Assembly: GCF_000711795.1 (NCBI RefSeq)
Contig: NZ_KL543977.1
Span: 115,664-179,663, forward strand
Direction of reading: 5' to 3'
Length of the DNA stretch: 64,000 nt
From: Vibrio pacinii DSM 19139
GTDB lineage: Bacteria; Pseudomonadota; Gammaproteobacteria; Enterobacterales; Vibrionaceae
The number at the start of each line of letters is the position of its first letter. Within the stretch, counting starts at the first letter, position 1. Positions 25,359 through 34,560 of the stretch are shown piece after piece. A model generated the notes under the pieces. It searched no databases and was not told where the DNA came from. It saw only the letters and a list, made by a program, of their open reading frames with translations. Both the position numbers and the translations under genes were made by a program.

Positions 25359-25840
25359 TGGTCGCTTCCTTGTATCTGTGTTTCTGAGTACTGAAGTGGC
25401 TCATGCGTTTTTTTCATCGCTTCTGCAATTTCTGAAGGCATATACTCTTCATCGTGTTTTGCAAGCACTTCAAATGCTTCAACTGTTGTCGCATCTTTTA
25501 AGACGCCCTGAGCGACGATCCCCTGCCCCTCACGGAACAGATCAGGAAGAATACCGTCATAGACGATGGTGACGGTTGGCCCAACATCACGCAGTTCGAA
25601 TGAAACACGCAGTGACTCAGAGTCACGTTTAACTGACCCTACCGTAACCATACCGCCAATACGTAGTCGTTGACCGACTTCAGGCTTTGTCCCGTCAGGC
25701 TTGCCGTTGACCAGTTCGGTCGGCGTGTAGAATAGATCCATGTTTTGATTAAGAGCATAAAGCATTAAACCAACAGTGGCACTGATACCAATAAAGACCG
25801 CAAGAACAATGCCGAGCCTCTTTTTACGTCTTGGGTTCAT
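25355..25840 (-). CDS. ccmE: Heme chaperone CcmE
   Basis: CcmE holds heme covalently in the periplasm. It has an N-terminal membrane anchor after MNPRRKKRLGIVL and the heme-binding motif AKHDEEYMP, where the histidine (about position 130) attaches heme and the tyrosine is the axial ligand. The 161-residue length is standard. The gene overlaps ccmD and ccmF by four bases each. Confidence 0.96.
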   Translation of the reverse strand: MNPRRKKRLGIVLAVFIGISATVGLMLYALNQNMDLFYTPTELVNGKPDGTKPEVGQRLRIGGMVTVGSVKRDSESLRVSFELRDVGPTVTIVYDGILPDLFREGQGIVAQGVLKDATTVEAFEVLAKHDEEYMPSEIAEAMKKTHEPLQYSETQIQGSDQ

Positions 25841-26043
25841 AACGTATTCTCCAAATTTTTCGCAGCATCAATACGCGCTTGCCTATCAACCTTAGCTTGA
25901 ACTTCATTGAGTAAGCGACGCCCACGGCTTACGCTTACCCATAGTAAAATCAACATCGCGCCAAACGTAATGCCAAATGCGCTCCAGACATAGCCGGCGT
26001 AGCCGCCCATCGCAATAAAATCACTCAAAGATTCAAAATACAT
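25837..26043 (-). CDS. ccmD: Heme exporter subunit CcmD
   Basis: A 68-residue single-span protein that helps release holo-CcmE from the CcmABC complex. It shows the motif MGGYAGYVWSAFGITF in the membrane segment followed by a basic cytoplasmic tail (RGRRLLNEVQAKVDRQARID). The tail is a little longer than in many CcmD proteins. Three bases separate it from ccmC. Confidence 0.92.
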   Translation of the reverse strand: MYFESLSDFIAMGGYAGYVWSAFGITFGAMLILLWVSVSRGRRLLNEVQAKVDRQARIDAAKNLENTL

Positions 26044-26046
26044 CGC

Positions 26047-26799
26047 TTAATCCCCTCTCTGAGATGTCACTTTGGCTAGCGTCATCACCCAAGGACGGTG
26101 ACTCTCTTTATTAATGATTTCATTGCGTAAGCGAATCATTGTTAGTGCGCCAAAGAAAAATGCAAAACCAAAGATATTGAGTAGCAACGGCCACAACATA
26201 TCATTCGAGATAGACGGTTGTTCAAATTTAGTAATCGTCGCGCCTTGGTGCAGTGTGTTCCACCACTCGACGGAAAAGTGAATTATCGGTAGATTAACCA
26301 CACCAACAATCGCTAAAATGCCAGCCGCTTTTGACGCTGTTTTTTGATCGTCAAATGCGTGATAAAGCGCAATAACACCCAAATAGAGAAATAGAAGAAT
26401 CAGTTCAGACGTAAGGCGAGCATCCCAAACCCACCACGTTCCCCACATAGGTTTGCCCCATACCGCACCCGTTACTAGCGCAATAAAAGTGAACACTGCG
26501 CCTATAGGTGCCATGGCTGCGGCGGCCATATCCGATAAGCGCAACTGCCATACGATGCCAATAAACGCCGCAATCGCCATCGACATATAAACACCCATCG
26601 ACCAAATTGCCGAAGGAACATGAATATAAATAATTCTGAAACTGTCGCCTTGTTGATAATCTGATGGCGCGAAGGCAAGCCCCCACACAGTACCAACAGA
26701 TAAACACAACAGCGCCAGTATGGAAAACCAAGGCAGTAACTTACCGCACAACTGATAAGTCGATTCTGGTTTGGCATAAGGATGAAGCCATTTCCACAT
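26047..26799 (-). CDS. ccmC: Heme exporter membrane protein CcmC
   Basis: CcmC delivers heme to CcmE at the outer face of the membrane. Six membrane helices and the WWD motif WGTWWVWDARLTSELI identify it. I start at ATG 26799 (MWKWLHPYAKPES), which resembles other CcmC starts; the frame opens six codons earlier at a GTG. It follows ccmB after 98 bases, the largest gap inside the operon. Confidence 0.95.
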   Translation of the reverse strand: MWKWLHPYAKPESTYQLCGKLLPWFSILALLCLSVGTVWGLAFAPSDYQQGDSFRIIYIHVPSAIWSMGVYMSMAIAAFIGIVWQLRLSDMAAAAMAPIGAVFTFIALVTGAVWGKPMWGTWWVWDARLTSELILLFLYLGVIALYHAFDDQKTASKAAGILAIVGVVNLPIIHFSVEWWNTLHQGATITKFEQPSISNDMLWPLLLNIFGFAFFFGALTMIRLRNEIINKESHRPWVMTLAKVTSQRGD

Positions 26800-26897
26800 T
26801 GTCGTTCTCACTCTCACTTCAGTTTCGTTTAACTTGGGCTAAACAATTTTTCGTTATTGTATTTTATAAAGGGTAACTATTTGGTTGGCCGTAGCCA

Positions 26898-27566
26898 TTA
26901 ATTGACGCTAACTCGCAACGCCGCACTAATAGCAAAAGGCGTTAAGGTCATTGCGCCCATTAACATCGCACCTAAGACGGCCAGTTGTCCGTTATACGCC
27001 ATTCCTAAAGATGCCGCATCAATGGCTGAGGTCGCAAAAATCAAAATTGGGATGTAGAGGGGTAATACTAACAAGCTAAGTAATACGCCACCCTTTTGTA
27101 ATCCAACCGTCAGCGCCACGCCTATTGCCCCAATAAAGCTCAAGGTTGGCGTACCAATGAGTAGGGTCAGCACGACACCAAGCCAGGAATTAAAATCGAG
27201 CGATAGCAGCACCGAAAGCAGCGGACTGATAATAATTAACGGCAACCCCGTCAGTAGCCAGTGCGCAATCACTTTCGAGATCACGACCACAGGTAAAGGC
27301 ACGGGCATCAACATCATCTGCTCTAAGGCACCATCTTGGAAATCGTCTCTAAATAGACGTTCAAGTGATAACAGGGCGGAAAGCAGCGCGGCGACCCACA
27401 CAATACCGGCCGCAATACGTGCTAACAAGTTAGGCTCAGGGCCGATACTAAGCGGAAACAGGGTAATGACGATAATAAAAAACCACAAAGGGTTAAAAAT
27501 ATCCGCTTGTCGGCGAAAAGCGATGAGAAGCTCTCGTCTGATAATACTATTGATGGTCCCAAACAT
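26898..27566 (-). CDS. ccmB: Heme exporter membrane protein CcmB
   Basis: CcmB is the six-helix membrane subunit of the CcmAB ABC transporter. The sequence has FGTINSIIRRELLIAFRRQADIFNPL at the start and the segments FRDDFQDGALEQMMLMPVP and FIGAIGVALTVG, typical of the family. Length is 222. It starts two bases after the ccmA stop. Confidence 0.94.
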   Translation of the reverse strand: MFGTINSIIRRELLIAFRRQADIFNPLWFFIIVITLFPLSIGPEPNLLARIAAGIVWVAALLSALLSLERLFRDDFQDGALEQMMLMPVPLPVVVISKVIAHWLLTGLPLIIISPLLSVLLSLDFNSWLGVVLTLLIGTPTLSFIGAIGVALTVGLQKGGVLLSLLVLPLYIPILIFATSAIDAASLGMAYNGQLAVLGAMLMGAMTLTPFAISAALRVSVN

Positions 27567-27568
27567 GG

Positions 27569-28189
27569 TTAGTCACCCAGTTTAATTTTTCTAAGTTTTG
27601 GGTTGTCAGCAAACATGTCTTGGTGCGTGGTTAGCATCACAATGCCCCCGCTTTCAGCATGTTGCAAAAACAGTGATTCAAGAACTTTAACCCCCTGCTT
27701 ATCAATCGCGGTTAAGGGTTCATCAAGTATCCATAGCTTATGATCACTCAACCATAACCGCGCTAAGGCAACACGACGCTGCTGGCCAGCAGAAAGCTGT
27801 GCAACAGGAACATCTTCACGCCCAGCAAGGCCAACTTTGGTCAACGCTTGATAAACTGTTGCTTTATCAACGCGCTTTTTGGCATGAATGCTGAGGTAAA
27901 AACGGAGGTTTTCGTACGCGGTCAGTTCACGCTTAACACCGGTTTGATGGCCTAAAAACAACAACTCTTGATGAAAAGCATCGCGATTAGACTCTATCTG
28001 TTCACCATCCCAAAAAATATCGCCATTGTCACGGTCACCCAGCCCTGTAATGATGCGCAAAAGGGTGGTTTTACCGGTGCCGTTTCGTCCTTCAATCTGA
28101 ACTAATTCGCCTGAATCTATAGTAAAAGACAGAGATTCAAACAAAATTCTTTCATCTCTAATCGCGGTCAGTTGAGATACTTCTAACAT
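27569..28189 (-). CDS. ccmA: Heme exporter ATP-binding protein CcmA
   Basis: ABC ATPase of the CcmABCD complex that releases heme-loaded CcmE. Walker A EGRNGTGKTTLL (about 34-45), signature LSAGQQRRVALAR, and Walker B LWILDEPLTAID are clear. At 206 residues it is the usual short type. It is the first gene of the ccm operon; the 155 bases between its start and the terminator of the chemotaxis operon must hold the promoter. Confidence 0.95.
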   Translation of the reverse strand: MLEVSQLTAIRDERILFESLSFTIDSGELVQIEGRNGTGKTTLLRIITGLGDRDNGDIFWDGEQIESNRDAFHQELLFLGHQTGVKRELTAYENLRFYLSIHAKKRVDKATVYQALTKVGLAGREDVPVAQLSAGQQRRVALARLWLSDHKLWILDEPLTAIDKQGVKVLESLFLQHAESGGIVMLTTHQDMFADNPKLRKIKLGD

Positions 28190-28343
28190 TTGGGATCACT
28201 AGATAAATTTCGAGGCTGTATCTTACCACAGCCTATTGATGGCAAAACAGAAATAGACCTATACGAATCACGAAACTAAGTAAGAATCTGTTAATATCTA
28301 ACCACAAACCTTAGTAACTACCACTAAATGATTACAACCAGAC

Positions 28344-28371
28344 ATAAAAAAAGTGCCCTTAGGCACTTTTT
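28344..28371 (-). terminator. Terminator of the flagellar/chemotaxis operon
   Basis: Stem AAAAAGTGCC / GGCACTTTTT with a CTTA-type loop and T7 on the minus strand, beginning six bases after the stop of the DUF2802 gene. Confidence 0.92.
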
Positions 28372-28376
28372 AGCAA

Positions 28377-28871
28377 TTATTTCTTACTGGTTGTTCTTCG
28401 ACGAGAAGCTTGGCGACGTTCAAAGCCGCTCTCTAAAGGGGGGATTTTTTCTTTGCCCGTGATTTTGTTTTGCAGCGACATCATCAGCTCGGCCTCCGCT
28501 TTAGGCAATTCACACTCTTCAATCAACTCTTCCAGATCGGCCCCTAATTGAACCATCTTGGTGGCTCTAGAATAAAGTCGCCCATCACTATCGACTTGTT
28601 CTAATTCAGTAATACGCTCACCTAAGTGTTGGATCAAATCCTGCTGTTCACTGACTTTCTGCCCAAGCCCAACCACGACCGAGCGTACTTCTAACAGTTG
28701 CTTATTGGCTTTTTGCAGTTCTTTATCTAAGTGGCGATTCTGTTGACGAATATGTTCAGAAGCGCGAACTTGTCCTTGCTTGAATCGAAAAAGTGCCAAA
28801 AAAAACAGCAGTATGACTGAAACAATAGCCCCAGCGATCACCGGAGCATTTGTCATCCAACTCGCATCCAT
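28377..28871 (-). CDS. DUF2802-type membrane/coiled-coil protein downstream of cheW
   Basis: The protein has one N-terminal membrane helix (about 10-27), then a coiled coil of about 70 residues (QNRHLDKELQKANKQLLEVRSVVVGLGQKVSEQQ) and a C-terminal DUF2802-like segment YSRATKMVQLGADLEELIEECELPKAEAELMMSL. It is last in the long flagellar/chemotaxis operon; its ATG overlaps the cheW stop by one base. This position is conserved in Vibrio by memory, but no function is known. A role in chemotaxis arrays at the pole is inference. Confidence 0.75.
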   Translation of the reverse strand: MDASWMTNAPVIAGAIVSVILLFFLALFRFKQGQVRASEHIRQQNRHLDKELQKANKQLLEVRSVVVGLGQKVSEQQDLIQHLGERITELEQVDSDGRLYSRATKMVQLGADLEELIEECELPKAEAELMMSLQNKITGKEKIPPLESGFERRQASRRRTTSKK

Positions 28872-29365
28872 TACAGATGAGCCATATCATCCCACTCTTC
28901 ATCAGTGAGTAGTTTATTAAGATCAACCAGAATGAGTAGCTTGCCATCGCGGTTGCTGACACCTTGAATGAACTTAGCACTTTCATCGGTACCGACACTT
29001 GGTGTTGTATCAATTTCAGAAGAACGTAAGTAAACCACTTCAGCGACACTATCCACCAAAATACCAATCACTTGATGTTCAGACTCAATCACGATAATTC
29101 GTGTATTGTCGGTGATCTCACCTTCCATCAAACCAAAACGTGAGCGAGTATCGATGACAGTGACTACGTTACCGCGAAGATTAATGATACCTAAAACATA
29201 GTCAGGCGCACCAGGTACAGGGGCAATCTCTGTATAACGCAACACTTCGCGCACTTGCATGACATTAATGCCGTAGGTTTCTTCTTCTAGCTGGAACGTC
29301 ACCCACTGAAGCACTTCGTCACTTGACTGGTCTTTTCTTACTTCAACTTCATTAGTTTGAGACAT
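28871..29365 (-). CDS. cheW: Chemotaxis coupling protein CheW
   Basis: CheW links chemoreceptors to CheA. The sequence shows VTFQLEEETYGINVMQVREVLRYTEIAPVPG, LGIINLRGNVVTVIDTRSRFG and IGILVDSVAEVVYL, all family motifs. Length is 164. It follows parP by 38 bases and overlaps the next gene. Confidence 0.96.
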   Translation of the reverse strand: MSQTNEVEVRKDQSSDEVLQWVTFQLEEETYGINVMQVREVLRYTEIAPVPGAPDYVLGIINLRGNVVTVIDTRSRFGLMEGEITDNTRIIVIESEHQVIGILVDSVAEVVYLRSSEIDTTPSVGTDESAKFIQGVSNRDGKLLILVDLNKLLTDEEWDDMAHL

Positions 29366-29402
29366 ACCTTATCCTCTCTAAGCCTAAATCGGCATAAATG
29401 TT

Positions 29403-30440
29403 CTAATTATCTAATGCTTTAACATCAAGTCCTGCATTAAGCATAGCTATCAATGCTTCAACGTGGATCAAAGCACACATTTTTTCTTTCACCATGCCAG
29501 CAAGCCACGGCCTTTTCCCGGCAGTTTCTCGCCAGCGTACCATTGCTGGGTCTAGGGCTTCGGTTCCCTTCAATTGAGTTGAGGCCAATCCCCACATACT
29601 CTCACCCAACATCACAATATATTGGTAATTTTCTTTATAAGTGTCGTCGTTGAGCTTTTCACTCATCACCCACTTCGCGGTATCGACCACATCCAGCTGG
29701 GCCTCACGACTGGTTTGCAAGCCGAGATACCAGTCAGGCCGACCGATAAGATGGTTCATTTCCGCAATACGGTGAATACCGCCAAGCTCGTCAAGAGGGA
29801 CCGCAAAAGTGACGCCATTAACGTCAAAGTAAAGTACCGGAAACTCAACATCGCGCTGTGTAGAATGCCAATCACCCAACTTATGGCTTGGTTGTGTCGC
29901 TAATTCGGCGTCAGTGGTCAGATTGGTATCAACGAATGTCTCACCCTCGGTGACCACCTCAAGCTCAGTGTCCAACGACTGTGCGACTTGGGCAATAGGC
30001 TCGATTGACTCAGTGACGGTTTCTACGCTTTGCTCGACGTCAATATCGAGCTCAGGCTCTACTAAGTCCCACTCTTGAATTTCCTCAACCGCAGTTACTG
30101 TCTCTGGCTGTACTTGGGCGATCTCGAGCGTGTTTTGCACCATTACCTGCTCTAAATCAAGCTCGGCAACGGGGTTGTCAGTTTCTAGCTGCTTAAGTAG
30201 ACGTTCCACATCTTCAAGATTTGGCACTTCGACTTCAGTAGCCGGTGTATGAAAATAACTTTTTTCTTGCACCGACTGCATCATTGGTTCAAGTTCATGA
30301 GTTTCGGTTTTAGCCACAATGGCTAGCGTTGCGTCACTCTCTAGCGGTTCTATCTCATCTTGCTCGACTTCCTCTGCAAGTAATGCTGAAAAGTAATCGT
30401 CGAGGGCTTGTTCACTCGATAGCAATGATTGGCTAGTCAT
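29403..30440 (-). CDS. parP: ParP: CheW-like polar chemotaxis array protein
   Basis: A 345-residue protein with an acidic, low-complexity N-terminal 190 residues (rich in E, V, T) and a C-terminal CheW-like domain starting around FPVLYFDVNGVTFAVPLDELGGIHRI and ending WLAGMVKEKMCALIHVEALIAML. This is the architecture of Vibrio ParP, which binds ParC, CheA and receptors and keeps the array at the pole. I start at ATG 30440, after GAGG, rather than at the TTG one codon before. It overlaps parC by eight bases. Confidence 0.9.
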   Translation of the reverse strand: MTSQSLLSSEQALDDYFSALLAEEVEQDEIEPLESDATLAIVAKTETHELEPMMQSVQEKSYFHTPATEVEVPNLEDVERLLKQLETDNPVAELDLEQVMVQNTLEIAQVQPETVTAVEEIQEWDLVEPELDIDVEQSVETVTESIEPIAQVAQSLDTELEVVTEGETFVDTNLTTDAELATQPSHKLGDWHSTQRDVEFPVLYFDVNGVTFAVPLDELGGIHRIAEMNHLIGRPDWYLGLQTSREAQLDVVDTAKWVMSEKLNDDTYKENYQYIVMLGESMWGLASTQLKGTEALDPAMVRWRETAGKRPWLAGMVKEKMCALIHVEALIAMLNAGLDVKALDN

Positions 30441-31209
30441 CAATGGCTAACCTCTCTATATGAATAAGTAGTTGCTTGTAAGCAAACACACCACGACTTC
30501 CCGATGCAAAGTGAGAGACGGGTAAATGCTTTAAGCTGGCATCTCTAAATTTAGTATCGATCGGAATCGCTGATGACCAGACTTGGTCAGGGTAATCTTT
30601 CTTCAATTGCTGTAGCGTTTGCAAAGAAGCACGCGTTCTTTTGTCGTACATCGTTGGCACTACGGTCACTTTGAACGGCTTATTGCGTGATTTTTGCATG
30701 ATAGCCAACGTGCGTACCATGCGCTCTAAACCTTTCATCGCAAGAAACTCTGTTTGCACAGGAATAAGAATTCTATCACTCGCCGCCAACGCATTGACCA
30801 TCATCACACCTAAAATAGGAGGACAATCGATCAGTACATAATCATAACGGTCACGAATGGCCAACAAAGCGCGCTTAAGAATCAGACCCATGCCACTGCG
30901 ATTGCCCATCACTCGATCTAGAGTGGCTAATGACATATGCGCGGGGATCAAGTCGATACCTTCAATATCTGACTTCATCACCAGAGGCATCACCGTTTGC
31001 GCGGTGTATTCTCTTAGTTGGAAGAGATCAAAAAGGCTTGAGGACACCGTATCCGAGTCATAACCAAGATAAGTGGTCAATGAAGCGTGCGGATCGGTAT
31101 CGACCAAGAGTACACGCTTTCCTTGCTTACTAAGCAAACCCGCAAGGGTAATGGTCGTGGTTGTTTTACCCACACCGCCTTTTTGGTTTGCTATGCTCCA
31201 TACAATCAT
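30433..31209 (-). CDS. parC: ParC: ParA-like ATPase for polar chemotaxis localisation
   Basis: A 258-residue MinD/ParA ATPase. The deviant Walker A KGGVGKTTTT (10-19), the second motif VDTDPHASL and the Walker B VLIDCPPILGV are visible. In Vibrio this gene, placed between cheB and parP, places chemotaxis arrays at the cell pole with HubP. Here it lies in exactly that position. It is distinct from the chromosome-partitioning ParA by its context and lack of a parB neighbour. Confidence 0.92.
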   Translation of the reverse strand: MIVWSIANQKGGVGKTTTTITLAGLLSKQGKRVLLVDTDPHASLTTYLGYDSDTVSSSLFDLFQLREYTAQTVMPLVMKSDIEGIDLIPAHMSLATLDRVMGNRSGMGLILKRALLAIRDRYDYVLIDCPPILGVMMVNALAASDRILIPVQTEFLAMKGLERMVRTLAIMQKSRNKPFKVTVVPTMYDKRTRASLQTLQQLKKDYPDQVWSSAIPIDTKFRDASLKHLPVSHFASGSRGVFAYKQLLIHIERLAIDD

Positions 31210-31218
31210 GTGAAACCT

Positions 31219-32328
31219 CTATGCTAGACCGACTTCGACTAACATACGTTCAGCGATTCTATCTAGCGGCAAATCTTCTGTAGAAATGCCTGCTTTAGCA
31301 ACAGCTTGCGGCATGCCATAAACGACACAACTCTCTTCATCTTGCGCCCAAATCGTCGCACCCGAATTTTTTAGCATCCGAGCACCTTCGCGCCCATCAG
31401 CGCCCATTCCAGTCAGCACCATTGAGAGTACTTGATCGGAATAGATTTTAGCGGCACTACCGAAAGTCACGTCGACACAAGGCTTATAGTTCATCCGTTC
31501 ACCACCATCGATGATGCGCAATTTTGCTGAGCCCGGCCTACCATCAATCATCATCTGCTTGCCACCTGGCGCTAAGTAAGCGACGCCCGGCTTGAGTAGA
31601 TCACCATCTTGCGCTTCTTTCACTTGAATTTTGCACAGTGAGTTAAGTCGACTAGCGAAGGCTGCCGTAAACGTGGCCGGCATATGTTGAATGAGCACAA
31701 TAGGATGCGGGTAGTTTGACGGAAGCTTAGTTAAAATTTTCTGCAATGCGACAGGGCCACCCGTTGATGTACCGATCGCAGTCAGTTGGTATTTCTTACC
31801 ACTGGCTTTAAATCGCGTTGTTACAACAGGCTTGGCTGCTGTAGGTCGGATGGGGGTACGGTTTGGCGTAGTAGCAGTATCTGAACGAGCAGATGCGGCC
31901 GGCCTTACGATAGCGCGGCGCATTGACGCTCGTTTTGATGCGATTTGAATCACGCGCTGTTGCAATAAGGTAACCGCTTCATCACGATTACGTGCGATAT
32001 CTTCAAACTTCTTTGGTAAGAAGTCTAACGCACCAGCTTCAAGCGCATCTAAGGTTGCTTTAGCACCATCGTGGGTTAACGATGAGAACATCAAAATTGG
32101 CACAGGGCTTTTCGCCATGATTTCACGAACGGCAGTAATGCCGTCCATGACCGGCATTTCGATATCCATAGTGATGACGTCAGGCTTGATTCGTAGTGCT
32201 TTTTCAACGGCTTCTTTACCATTAGTCGCCACATCAATGACTTCTAAACGCGGCTCTGCGTTAATAATTTCACTCACTCGGCGGCGGAAAAAACTCGAAT
32301 CATCTACAACTAGTACTTTGATCGCCAT
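31219..32328 (-). CDS. cheB: Chemotaxis response regulator protein-glutamate methylesterase CheB
   Basis: CheB removes methyl groups from receptors for adaptation. It has an N-terminal receiver domain (Asp55 in VITMDIEMPV) and a C-terminal methylesterase with the serine in AIGTSTGGPVAL, the histidine in LIQHMPATF and the aspartate in TGMGADGREGA. The 40-residue linker is basic and alanine-rich. The ATG has AGAAGGACG upstream. It lies between cheA and parC. Confidence 0.96.
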   Translation of the reverse strand: MAIKVLVVDDSSFFRRRVSEIINAEPRLEVIDVATNGKEAVEKALRIKPDVITMDIEMPVMDGITAVREIMAKSPVPILMFSSLTHDGAKATLDALEAGALDFLPKKFEDIARNRDEAVTLLQQRVIQIASKRASMRRAIVRPAASARSDTATTPNRTPIRPTAAKPVVTTRFKASGKKYQLTAIGTSTGGPVALQKILTKLPSNYPHPIVLIQHMPATFTAAFASRLNSLCKIQVKEAQDGDLLKPGVAYLAPGGKQMMIDGRPGSAKLRIIDGGERMNYKPCVDVTFGSAAKIYSDQVLSMVLTGMGADGREGARMLKNSGATIWAQDEESCVVYGMPQAVAKAGISTEDLPLDRIAERMLVEVGLA

Positions 32329-32352
32329 ATGCGTCCTTCTTTATCTCACGAC

Positions 32353-34551
32353 TTAGATTCGTGAAGCAGCAGCATACTGCTTGAGCAAATCTGCCACATC
32401 TAAAATCAGAGCGATGTGACCATCACTGGTAATTGTCGCACCAGCCATACCGGGTGTACCTTGCAATAGGTTATCAAGCGGTTTGATGACCACTTCTTCT
32501 TGTCCAATTAAGGTATCAACTACAAAACCAACACGTTGATTACCAATTTGGACAATGACCACATGGCCATGGCCTTTACCACGTTCTACTTGACCCATTT
32601 GAGGGGCAAGCCAGTTCTGCAGATAGAACAGTGGTATCGATTTGTCGCGTACTATGATGGTTAACTGGCCATCAACGACATTGGTACGACCTAAATCTAG
32701 GTGGAAAATCTCGCTAACACTGGCAAGAGGCAGTGCAAATGGGTGATTCGCCACACCAACCATAAGAGTTGGCAATATAGCTAATGTCAGCGGCACCTTG
32801 ATGGTTATCTTGGTCCCTTTACTAAGCTCAGAGTCGATGTCAATAGAGCCGTTTAGGGTATTAATCGCGGTTTTAACCACATCCATACCTACACCACGGC
32901 CAGAAATGTCGGAAATCTTTTCTTTGCTTGAGAAGCCAGGCATGAAGATAAGGTTAAAACACTCTTTGTTGGTCAAACGAGACGCGGCGTCTTCATCCAT
33001 CATCCCGCGTTTCACCGCAATAGCGCGGAGCTTGTCTGGGTCCATACCACCACCGTCATCGACGATAGCTAACTCGATATGGTCACCCTCTTGAGATGCC
33101 GATAAAATAACTTTACCAGTTCGCGGCTTCCCAGCGGCCACTCGGTCATCTGGCATTTCAATGCCGTGGTCAACCGAGTTTCGCACTAAGTGAATCAATG
33201 GATCAGCAAGCGCTTCGACCAAGTTTTTATCAAGATCGGTCTCTTCACCACGCATTTCAAGAGTAATGTCTTTGTTAAGGCTTCGCGCCAAATCACGAAC
33301 AACGCGAGGGAAGCGACCGAAGACTTTCTTAATCGGCTGCATACGCGTTTTCATTACCGCGCCTTGCAAATCGGCAGTGACTACATCTAAGTTGGAAACC
33401 GCTTTCGACATTTCTTCGTCGTTGCTGTTAAGCCCTAAGCTTAACAGGCGGTTACGCACCAGAACTAACTCACCCACCATGTTCATAATGGTGTCTAACG
33501 TTGAGGTATCAACACGAACAGTTGCATCCACTTGTGGCTTTTTCGCTTGTGTTGCTGGTGGCGTCGCTTCTTTTTTAGCTGGCGGTTGAGGCGCTGCTTG
33601 CACAGGTGCTGGCTTTGCCTCAGGTTTTGGTTGTACAGGCTCCACAGGTTCAGGGTTAACCGCAGCAGCTGGCTTAGTAGCCGCTTCGAGCTCCTCCACT
33701 GAAGGACCTTTACCAGAACCATGCAAGTCATCGAGGAGTTTTTCAAACTCTTCATCACTCATTAAATCACTGTCGCCCATCGCAGCAGAAGTTGGAGCGC
33801 TTGGCGTGACAGGTGGTGAGGCAGGAGCAGCCGCTTCGTTCTTGCCAGGCGCTTTACCTGAGCCGTGAAGTTCGTCAAGAAGCTTCTCAAACTCATCATC
33901 GGTAATGTCGCCGCTGCTTTGACTACTTGGTGCCGATGCTGGCGGTGTAGCGGGAGCCGCCGGAGCTGCTGCCGCGCCAGGAGCACTACCAGAACCATGC
34001 AGTTCGTCGAGCAATTTTTCAAATTCGTCTTGGCTTATTTCGTCAATTGAACCAGCAGAGATCTGTTTAGATTCAGCAGGTTGTTCAACTTGTGGTGCTT
34101 CAACAGGCGTTTCGTCAACAACAGGTTGCTCAGCGATAACAGAGTCTGCGTCATCAGGCGCGGAAGGGTCACTGAGTCGATGCAGCTCGTCGAGTAGTGC
34201 TTGTTCGGCTTTGGGTAGAGGCTGATGATCTTGTACAGCTTGGAATTGTTCGTTAACCGTATCAAGCGCCTTTAACATGGTATCCATCAAGCCAGAACTG
34301 ACTTTACGCTGGCCATTGCGCAAAATATCAAACACGTTCTCTGCACCGTGACAGGTGTCAACAAGTTCAGTCAACGCTAGGAAGCCCGCGCCACCTTTTA
34401 CGGTGTGGAAACCACGGAAAATAGCATTTAACAGATCTTTATCATCAGGGTTATTTTCTAGCTCGACTAATTGCTCAGAGAGAAGTTCTAGTATCTCTCC
34501 TGCTTCGACTAAAAAGTCCTGAAGAATGTCTTCGTCTAATTCGTAGCTCAT
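32353..34551 (-). CDS. cheA: Chemotaxis histidine kinase CheA
   Basis: CheA autophosphorylates and phosphorylates CheY and CheB. Domains: P1 phosphotransfer with His49 (FHTVKGGAGF), a long linker from about 125 to 345, dimerisation P3 (about 345-410), ATPase P4 (NPSVDHGIE-like LVRNSVDHGIE, DDGGGMD, FMPGFSSKEKISDISGRGVGMDVV) and a C-terminal CheW-like P5. The linker holds three almost identical copies of DEFEKLLDELHGSG at 175-188, 219-232 and 267-280, separated by proline/alanine-rich spacers. Such sequence-poor linker plus motif fits the region that ParP binds in Vibrio CheA. No canonical P2 fold is evident. Confidence 0.96.
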   Translation of the reverse strand: MSYELDEDILQDFLVEAGEILELLSEQLVELENNPDDKDLLNAIFRGFHTVKGGAGFLALTELVDTCHGAENVFDILRNGQRKVSSGLMDTMLKALDTVNEQFQAVQDHQPLPKAEQALLDELHRLSDPSAPDDADSVIAEQPVVDETPVEAPQVEQPAESKQISAGSIDEISQDEFEKLLDELHGSGSAPGAAAAPAAPATPPASAPSSQSSGDITDDEFEKLLDELHGSGKAPGKNEAAAPASPPVTPSAPTSAAMGDSDLMSDEEFEKLLDDLHGSGKGPSVEELEAATKPAAAVNPEPVEPVQPKPEAKPAPVQAAPQPPAKKEATPPATQAKKPQVDATVRVDTSTLDTIMNMVGELVLVRNRLLSLGLNSNDEEMSKAVSNLDVVTADLQGAVMKTRMQPIKKVFGRFPRVVRDLARSLNKDITLEMRGEETDLDKNLVEALADPLIHLVRNSVDHGIEMPDDRVAAGKPRTGKVILSASQEGDHIELAIVDDGGGMDPDKLRAIAVKRGMMDEDAASRLTNKECFNLIFMPGFSSKEKISDISGRGVGMDVVKTAINTLNGSIDIDSELSKGTKITIKVPLTLAILPTLMVGVANHPFALPLASVSEIFHLDLGRTNVVDGQLTIIVRDKSIPLFYLQNWLAPQMGQVERGKGHGHVVIVQIGNQRVGFVVDTLIGQEEVVIKPLDNLLQGTPGMAGATITSDGHIALILDVADLLKQYAAASRI

Positions 34552-34560
34552 ATGTTACCT

